Shown here: positions 6,887 to 14,800 of the stretch, in pieces
Layout: each line of letters begins with the position of its first letter
Numbering within the stretch: position 1 is the first letter of the stretch
Assembly: GCA_947500445.1 (NCBI GenBank)
Contig: CANMSB010000041.1
Coordinates: 1 to 37,067, forward strand
Length of the DNA stretch: 37,067 nucleotides
Direction of reading: 5' to 3'
Source: an uncultured Flavobacteriaceae bacterium
GTDB taxonomy: Bacteria > Bacteroidota > Bacteroidia > Flavobacteriales > Flavobacteriaceae
The notes under the pieces: generated by a model
What the model saw: the letters and a program-made list of their open reading frames with translations, nothing else
Databases searched by the model: none
What the model was told of the DNA's origin: nothing
Made by a program: the position numbers and the translations under genes

Positions 6887-8305
6887 TTGAATCATAAAGA
6901 AGCATTAAAAGCCCCCATTTTTAAAACAATATCGGAAGCAGCCGAACTCCTCGGAGCGGAATGCTACGTAATCGGAGGATTTGTTCGTGACTACCTGCTC
7001 CAAAGAGGGAACGCAAAGGATATCGATATCGTAATCGTGGGAAGCGGAGTACAACTGGCCAAAACCGTAGCCGATCGGCTCGAGGGAAAACCCAAGGTTA
7101 CCGTTTTTAAAAACTTTGGCACGGCAATGATCAAGGGAGATGACCTCGAAGTCGAATTCGTAGGGGCCAGAAAAGAAAGCTACGACCGTAACAGTAGAAA
7201 ACCCATCGTTGAAAACGGCACCTTGAAAGACGACCAAAATAGAAGGGACTTTACGATCAACGCCTTGGCATTATCCTTGGCAAAAAATAGTTTTGGCGAC
7301 CTTATAGATCCTTTTGCCGGTCTACAAGACCTCGAAAACAAATGTATTCGAACACCCTTGGAACCCGGAGTCACCTATTCCGATGATCCCTTGCGTATGC
7401 TCCGTGCCATTCGGTTCGCCTCTCAATTAAAATTTACCATCCAAAAGGAATCCTTGGCAGCTATCGCAAAACATAAGAAACGGTTGAAAATTGTGTCCAA
7501 AGAGCGAATCGTGGATGAACTTCATAAAATTTTGGCAAGTCCAAAACCGTCCATCGGGCTCTCCCTGCTGCACAAAACGGAACTCCTTCCCTACATACTG
7601 CCCGAACTGATCGCTCTGGAAGGTATAGAAGAAATAGAAGGGCAACGCCATAAAGATAATTTTTGGCATACTTTGGAAGTAGTCGACAATATCGCCGAAA
7701 CCACAGAAAATCTTTGGCTTAGATGGGCCGCCTTGTTGCACGATATTGGAAAGGCACCCACAAAAAAATTCCACAAAAAAATTGGTTGGACTTTCCATGG
7801 CCACGAATTTGTAGGGTCTAAAATGGTGTATCGCCTGTTCAAAAGACTTCGGATGCCCTTGAACGATAAAATGAAGTTCGTACAAAAAATGGTTTTGATG
7901 AGTTCTCGCCCCATTGTGCTCTCCGAGGACTATGTAACGGATTCTGCCGTCCGGCGATTGGTTTTCGACGCCGGGGAGCACGTAGAAGACCTTATGACAC
8001 TTTGCGAAGCCGATATAACAACCAAAAATCCAAGAAAACAACGGCGTTATAAAAACAACTTTCAACGGGTCCGGAACAAAATAGTAGAAGTGGAAAACCG
8101 TGACCATATCCGAAATTTTCAGCCCCCTATCAGTGGCGCTGAAATTATGGAAACCTTCGACCTAAAACCGTCCAGGGAAATAGGGGTGATCAAAGAGGCC
8201 ATAAAGGAAGCCATTTTAGAGGGAACCATACCAAATGAATATGCCGCCGCAAAGGAGTACATGAAAGAAAAAGGAATTGCATTGGGGCTATCCCCAAAAA
8301 AGTAG
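6887..8305 (+). CDS. CCA tRNA nucleotidyltransferase / poly(A) polymerase family with HD domain
   Basis: Adds or repairs the 3' CCA end of tRNA (class II nucleotidyltransferase). Numbering from GTG 6779, motifs are GGFVRD (66-71), DIDIV (81-85, catalytic carboxylates), RRDFTINAL (155-163), DDPLRMLRAIRFA (202-214), then an HD phosphohydrolase domain with His297 and LLHDIGK (319-325). Homologues, as I recall them, begin Met-x-Asn-x-Lys-Glu-Ala-Leu. The only start matching that is TTG 6887 (L-N-H-K-E-A-L), giving 472 residues. The frame also offers GTG 6779 (508 residues), whose 36 extra residues look unlike the family. No in-frame ATG exists near either site, so the start is unsettled. Confidence 0.93.
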   Translation: MNHKEALKAPIFKTISEAAELLGAECYVIGGFVRDYLLQRGNAKDIDIVIVGSGVQLAKTVADRLEGKPKVTVFKNFGTAMIKGDDLEVEFVGARKESYDRNSRKPIVENGTLKDDQNRRDFTINALALSLAKNSFGDLIDPFAGLQDLENKCIRTPLEPGVTYSDDPLRMLRAIRFASQLKFTIQKESLAAIAKHKKRLKIVSKERIVDELHKILASPKPSIGLSLLHKTELLPYILPELIALEGIEEIEGQRHKDNFWHTLEVVDNIAETTENLWLRWAALLHDIGKAPTKKFHKKIGWTFHGHEFVGSKMVYRLFKRLRMPLNDKMKFVQKMVLMSSRPIVLSEDYVTDSAVRRLVFDAGEHVEDLMTLCEADITTKNPRKQRRYKNNFQRVRNKIVEVENRDHIRNFQPPISGAEIMETFDLKPSREIGVIKEAIKEAILEGTIPNEYAAAKEYMKEKGIALGLSPKK

Positions 8306-8434
8306 TATTGTCGTCAATTCCTACATAGCCAACTGCATGTAAGAAACATGCCCTTTACCTATAAAAAAAGGCCTTTCACCGACAATTTAACAGGAAATCA
8401 CAACAAAAGAGTGTTTTTATTAAAGGTTTACCGT

Positions 8435-8442
8435 TACATTTG
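8435..8442 (+). promoter_or_regulatory. Candidate -7 element for the adhesin operon
   Basis: TACATTTG matches TAnnTTTG exactly, but no TTG sits at the -33 distance. If used, the leader is over 350 nt and contains the inverted repeat at 8657-8698. A near match (TACATTTA, 8672-8679) lies within the loop of that inverted repeat and is a competing candidate. Confidence 0.3.
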
Positions 8443-8656
8443 TTAAAATTTTAACGCTGTCTGTACCTACCCGATAGTGCTATTTAAAAAAACACTAACC
8501 ATAATCCCCTTTTCCCATGGAACATTGTTTCACTATCCCACGGATGAACATCCTAGGGCAAATCTGCCCAAACCAAAATTCTCTAATAGCGAAATTTAGG
8601 TGTAAAAATTCTTGATTGTAGAATAAAACCGGAATTAAGCAGTTGTAATAAAATTA

Positions 8657-8698
8657 TTATAAGTAAAAACTTACATTTAATTTAGTTTTTACTTATAA
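8657..8698. repeat. AT-rich inverted repeat upstream of the giant adhesin gene
   Basis: TTATAAGTAAAAACT (8657-8671) is the exact reverse complement of AGTTTTTACTTATAA (8684-8698), separated by a 12-nt loop. The left arm is itself nearly palindromic (AAGT-AAAA-ACTT). It could be an operator, a cruciform or an mRNA leader hairpin. It is not followed by a T-run, so a simple terminator is unlikely. Confidence 0.8.
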
Positions 8699-8819
8699 TT
8701 ATTATGATTTCTATTATTTTCAATACAAAATAGTGACCGATAACGGTCAAAATGGGTCCAACATGGATAAATCATTAACCAAAGAATTTAGTTCCAATCA
8801 ACCACCAAAAATTGAGTTT

Positions 8820-11800
8820 ATGAAACACTTTAACGTTCTGAACCTTTTCAATACAAAAAGGGTATTTTACCTCCTATCCATTTTTTTAATGACCAGTGGG
8901 TTTTGGAATACCGCTACTGCACAAATTACCACGTCAGCGAGCATTCTAAGTTCCGGCTTCACTACCGAGGGCGAGTACGTGGTATGCTATCGTGTAGAAC
9001 TTGAAAACAATGGTACTACGGATGTCTGTAGTCCACAAATAACGAGTAGTCTTGTGACCGCACCGGGATATCCTTCCATCCTAAGGATAGAGGCTATCGG
9101 CTTATCGCAGTCCGGTTTTAACGGTGCGGATTTAAATACCACCGGAACAGCTTTTAACACCGGAAATCCCGAAGGTGATGCAATCGATCCGGCAACCATA
9201 AAATGTATTCCTCCCGGAGGACGGTTGCGTCTAGCCTACAAAGTGTATTCCGACCCTGCCGTGGTGGGCGATGGTACTATAGTTACCGTAAGCCATACCA
9301 CTTCAGGTATTGATGGTGCCGGAGCAGGCGCCACTGTTACGGACACCCAACAATCGAACGTAACACTTACCAGTACCAATGTCATTCCAGGAGCCGCCAT
9401 GCAAGCATTTCAAGGAGGGGCTTCACTTCCAAATTCTTCTACTTTGGATGTGAATTTGGACGGTACCTACGATTTTACATATCGGGTAACCTTAGGAAAC
9501 TATCAAAATGATGGCGGAACGGGTATCAATGCAACCAATATTACATTTACGGATAACTTCAGTCATATATTTGGCATTATGCCCATTAATTCGGTGAGTG
9601 TGGTCCCCTCACCTGCGGGCAACCTTACCCCCAATCCAAATTTTAACGGTGGGGCATCTACCGTTGGCGGCGCAACCGTAACACCCGACATTACCATTGT
9701 ATCCGGTGGTACCCTTACCCCCGACCAAACCGATTACGTGGATGTTGTCTTAAATGTGGGGCCTACTACCAATACTGCCAACCGTTTTACCAGTGGTATC
9801 GTATCGGCGGACCAAGATGTATTGGGAGGCCGGGTATCCGAAATTTCCGTATTTGGACAAGATCCGGAAAGTGGAGATTCAAGAGGACCGGCAGACGCCT
9901 GTGGTGGCGGAACTTCGGTTCGTTTCGGGTTTACCGGACAACTGAACAGTAGTAAAAGCCTAATAGACTATCGGGCATCCGCAAGTGGTACTCCAGGTCA
10001 TTATGACCTTACTTACGACATCTTGGTAGAGGCAGATCCATCCAATGATATCAACTTAAAAAGACTTTCCGCAATCGACGACATCGAAAGTACCTTTGGG
10101 AGCGCCTTCATAGGTATTGTAGGTGATCCGGTAATAAATAACATCGATGCAAACAGTCCTCCATTGCCGAACACCGCTTACGACGGTGAAACCGGTACCG
10201 GGGTCGGTAGCAATGTAGACCTACTTGCCGGTTCACAGGCTGACATTTTAGGACCGGGAGAACGTTTCCTGATTCGATATACGGTCGAGGTAGACTTGAG
10301 TAATTCCGTAACCCCATTGAACAATATTGTAGAGGTTTCTGCAGCCAACACCAGTAACCAACAAGTAAACGTAGTAAACAGCAACGCAAGTTTTGATTAT
10401 GTGGATACCGATGGGGACGGTGTTCCCGATTTAACAGACCTTGATGACGATAACGACGGCATTCCCGATACCGAGGAGCAATCTTGTGGAACGGGAGGAA
10501 ATTTTGGCCCAAGACATTTTTACAGTAACAATACCCCAGGCACGTATGACCTTGACCCCTTTCAAGACCCGGTAGGACCTTTTAACAATATCAGTCCCCA
10601 AAGCTTGGGAGGAGGGGTAAGCCTTGTTCCCGCGGCCGGTGACGCAGCGGGTGCGCCCTACCTTAATATCCAAGGGGTGGATCAGACCACCTTGGCCGAT
10701 GCCATTACCTTCGGGGATTATGTGGAATTTACTTTTGATACCGATGCCAGTGATGTAGGCTGGTACATATACCGTTTCAGTTGGTCCGTTTTTAATGGAG
10801 GGCCTTCTTCCCAGCCGCGGCGTAACGATTTTAAGGTAGGCGTACTAATGTCCGACGATGGTTTTACTACGAGCACTACGGTACTTCAGGATTATGTTCC
10901 TTCCATACTTCCAAGTTTTGATGACAACCGTTTTCTACAGACCCCCTATTATCTGGCGCCTTCTTCAAGCTACACCGTACGCATTTATGCATACGATGCA
11001 CCTACCGCGGACGGACAGGCGACCTATGATGATATCGCGTGGCTATACGATTCCTGTCAGATACTGAACAATGATAGCGATGGTGATGGCATCCCCAACA
11101 ATTTGGACTTGGATTCCGATAACGACGGTATCCCCGATATCGTAGAGGCTGGCGGTACCGACGCCGATGGCGACGGACAGATAGACTACCCCACCCCGGG
11201 AGACCCTTCTACAATGGTAGATGCCGATAACGACGGACTTGCCGATAGTGTCGATAACGTCGACAGCGGGTCGAGTTCCGGTGAGGTAACCAGTGGTACG
11301 CCATTGGCCAACCCCGACTCCGACAACGACGGCGTAGACGACAGGCTCGACCTAGATTCCGACAACGACGGCATTACCGATATCCGAGAGGCTGGTGGTA
11401 CCGATGCCAACAACGATGGAGAGGTAGACTACGCCACTCCCGGTGACCCCACCACAATGGCGGATGTCGACGGAGACGGCTTTACCGACACCATCGATAC
11501 CACTGAAGGAGGTACCGCACTGCCCGACACGGACATCGATGGAGACCTGACCAAGGACAGGGTAGACCTAGACTCCGATAACGACGGGATTTATGATGTG
11601 GTCGAGTCCGGAGGGGCCGATACCAATGCCGACGGAAGGGCGGACGACGACGACAACAACGCGGACAATACCGCCAGTAACGGTATACCCACATCCGCGG
11701 GAACGGGCAACATTCCAACGGAGACCACTACGGGTACGCCCGACCACCTGAACCTCGATAGCGACGGTGATGGTTGTTCCGATGCCAACGAAGCATACGT

Positions 11801-14800
11801 GGACCCCGCTGCCGATGGAGGCGACGGTGGACAATACGGAACGGGAACCCCCGCTCCCACCACGAACGGACTGGTCGATGCTGCGGGATATGACACCGGA
11901 GCCGTATCAGCAGTGACAGATGCCAATAATAACGTGGCATGTCAAGATTCCGATGGCGATGGGATTCCGGACCTTGTCGATCTCGATGATGATAATGATG
12001 GCATCCCGGATATCGTAGAATGTGCGGAGCCGAACGACATAGGAAATACAGGCCCCGGTACCGTAGGCTCCGGAACATTTGTGGAGCAATTGGCCTTTGT
12101 CCAGTGGGGTGGAGACTTTGCGGATGGTGTAGATATTGGTGACACCCTTACCCAAACCCTAAGCGATGGAGCGCAGATAACGATTACCGTTACCGACGCA
12201 AATGCGGGTTCTAAATTTTTTGTGCCCGATGGAATCGCATCTTTTTCCGGAGCTTTGTTACAAACACAATATGACGATAACGGGAACAACTATGCCCTAT
12301 ATTCGAGTACGGATGGGGAAGAATTGGAAATGACGGTTCAGATTACGGCGGTAACCGCCACCGGCATACCGTTCTTACCTTCAGTGATTTTCACGGATGG
12401 GGAACGTACCGATAATAACGAAACAAATGTTGCCACCACCAACGGTACTCCATGGACACTTTCTGAGGAGGTCGCCTACAGCGGAAGCGGACCTATCGTT
12501 TCTGGAGCGGGAACATTGACCGTTTCTATTGATGACACCGTAAACGGGGTTCCATTATTCCGTTCGGACGGCGTAACGGAACTACGCTTCAGCACATCGG
12601 ACATTCCAGGACCGACCGATGGAAGACAGGCCATTACCTTTGGCTTTTTAACGCAGGCAGATGATGACTTTGATGGTATCGCCAACTGTTTTGATAGGGA
12701 TTCCGATAACGACGGTATCCCCGATATCGTGGAAGCCGGTGGTACCGATGCCGATGGCGACGGAGAGATAGACTACCCCACCCCCGGTGATCCTACCTCA
12801 ATGGTGGATGCCGATAACGACGGACTTGCCGATAGTGTCGACAACGTGGACAGCGGCTCCGGTGCCGGAGAGGTGACCGATGGTACGCCATTGGCCGACC
12901 CCGACTCCGACAACGACGGCCTGGTCGACAGGCTAGACCTGGACTCCGACAACGACGGTATTACCGATATCACCGAGGCCGGTGGTACCGATGCCAACAA
13001 CGACGGAGTGGTGGACTACGCCACTCCGGGCGACCCCTCCACTATGGCGGACGTGGACGGCGACGGCTTTGTCGATGCCATAGATACCACCGAAGGAGGT
13101 ACCGCCTTGATAGACGAGGACACCGATAACGACGGGACCAAGGACAGGCTCGACCTGGACTCCGATAACGACGGGATCTACGATGTGGTCGAGTCCGGAG
13201 GGGCCGATACCAATACCGACGGAAGGGCCGACGACGACGACGACAACGCGGACAATACCGCCAGTAACGGTATACCCACATCCGCGGGGACCGGAAACGT
13301 CCCGACCGAGACCACTACCGGTACACCGGACCACCTGAACCTCGATAGCGACGGTGACGGTTGTTCCGATGCCAACGAGGCGTACGTGGACCCAGTGGCC
13401 GACGGCGGCGACGGTGGACAGTACGGAACGGGAACCCCCGCCCCTACCACGGACGGACTCGTCGATGCTGCCGCATACGATACCGGTGCCGTGGCCGCAG
13501 TGACAGATTCCAATAATAACGTGGCATGCCAAGATTCCGATGGTGACGGTATTCCCGATCTTTTCGACCTTGATGACGACAATGATGGCATTCCCGATAC
13601 CGTAGAGGGTACAGGGGACGCCGACGGCGATGGCATTATCGATGCCCTCGACCTGGATTCCGATAACGACGGTATCCCCGATATCGTGGAAGCCGGTGGT
13701 ACCGATGCCGATGGCGACGGACAGATAGATTACCCCACCCCCGGTGATCCTACCTCAATGGTGGATGCCGATAACGACGGACTTGCCGATAGTGTCGACA
13801 ACGTGGACAACGGCTCCGGTGCCGGCGAGGTGACCGATGGTACGCCATTGGCCGACCCCGACTCCGACAACGACGGCCTGGTCGACAGGCTAGACCTGGA
13901 CTCAGACAACGACGGTATTACCGATATCACCGAGGCCGGTGGTACAGATGCCAACAACGACGGGGAGGTGGACTACGCCACTCCGGGCGACCCTACTACC
14001 ATGGTGGACGTGGACGGCGACGGCTTTGCCGATGCCATAGATACCACCGAAGGAGGTACCGCATTGATAGACGAGGACACCGATAACGACGGGACCAAGG
14101 ACAGGCTCGACCTGGACTCCGATAACGACGGGATTTACGATGTGGTCGAGTCCGGAGGGGCCGATACCAATACCGACGGAAGGGCCGACGACGACGACGA
14201 CAACGCGGACAATACCGCAAGTAACGGTATACCCACATCCGCGGGGACCGGAAACGTCCCGACCGAGACCACTACCGGTACACCGGACCACCTGAACCTC
14301 GATAGCGACGGTGACGGTTGTTCCGATGCCAACGAGGCGTACGTGGACCCAGTGGCCGACGGCGGAGATGGCGGACAGTACGGAACGGGAACCCCCGCCC
14401 CTACCACGGACGGACTCGTAGATGCCGCGGCATACGATACCGGTGCCGTGGCCGCAGTGACAGATCCGCTGCAGTCCGATACCTGTAACGATTCCGATGG
14501 GGACGGTGTTCCGGATCTTTTGGACCTTGATGACGACAACGATGGCATTCCCGATACCGTAGAGGGTACAGGGGACGCCGACGGCGATGGCATTATCGAT
14601 GCCCTCGACCTGGATTCCGATAACGACGGTATCCCCGATATCGTGGAAGCCGGTGGTACCGATGCCGATGGCGACGGACAGATAGATTACCCCACCCCCG
14701 GTGATCCTACCTCAATGGTGGATGCCGATAACGACGGACTTGCCGATAGTGTCGACAACGTGGACAACGGCTCCGGTGCCGGAGAGGTGACCGACGGTAC

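Larger units (their letters stand above)
8306..8819 (+). other. Non-coding region and leader of the adhesin operon
   Basis: About 510 bp with no believable gene. It holds a small hairpin (GCATGT 8335-8340 with ACATGC 8346-8351), a TAnnTTTG match at 8435-8442, another small hairpin (GGGCA 8556-8560 with TGCCC 8565-8569) and the long AT-rich inverted repeat at 8657-8698. Base composition falls strongly toward A+T in the last 200 bp. Confidence 0.7.

Noticed and set aside
7427-8107. Minus-strand frame of 226 codons opposite the CCA tRNA nucleotidyltransferase gene
   Set aside because: It lies fully antisense to a conserved gene whose motifs are all intact; the product is Phe/His-rich with no recognised family.
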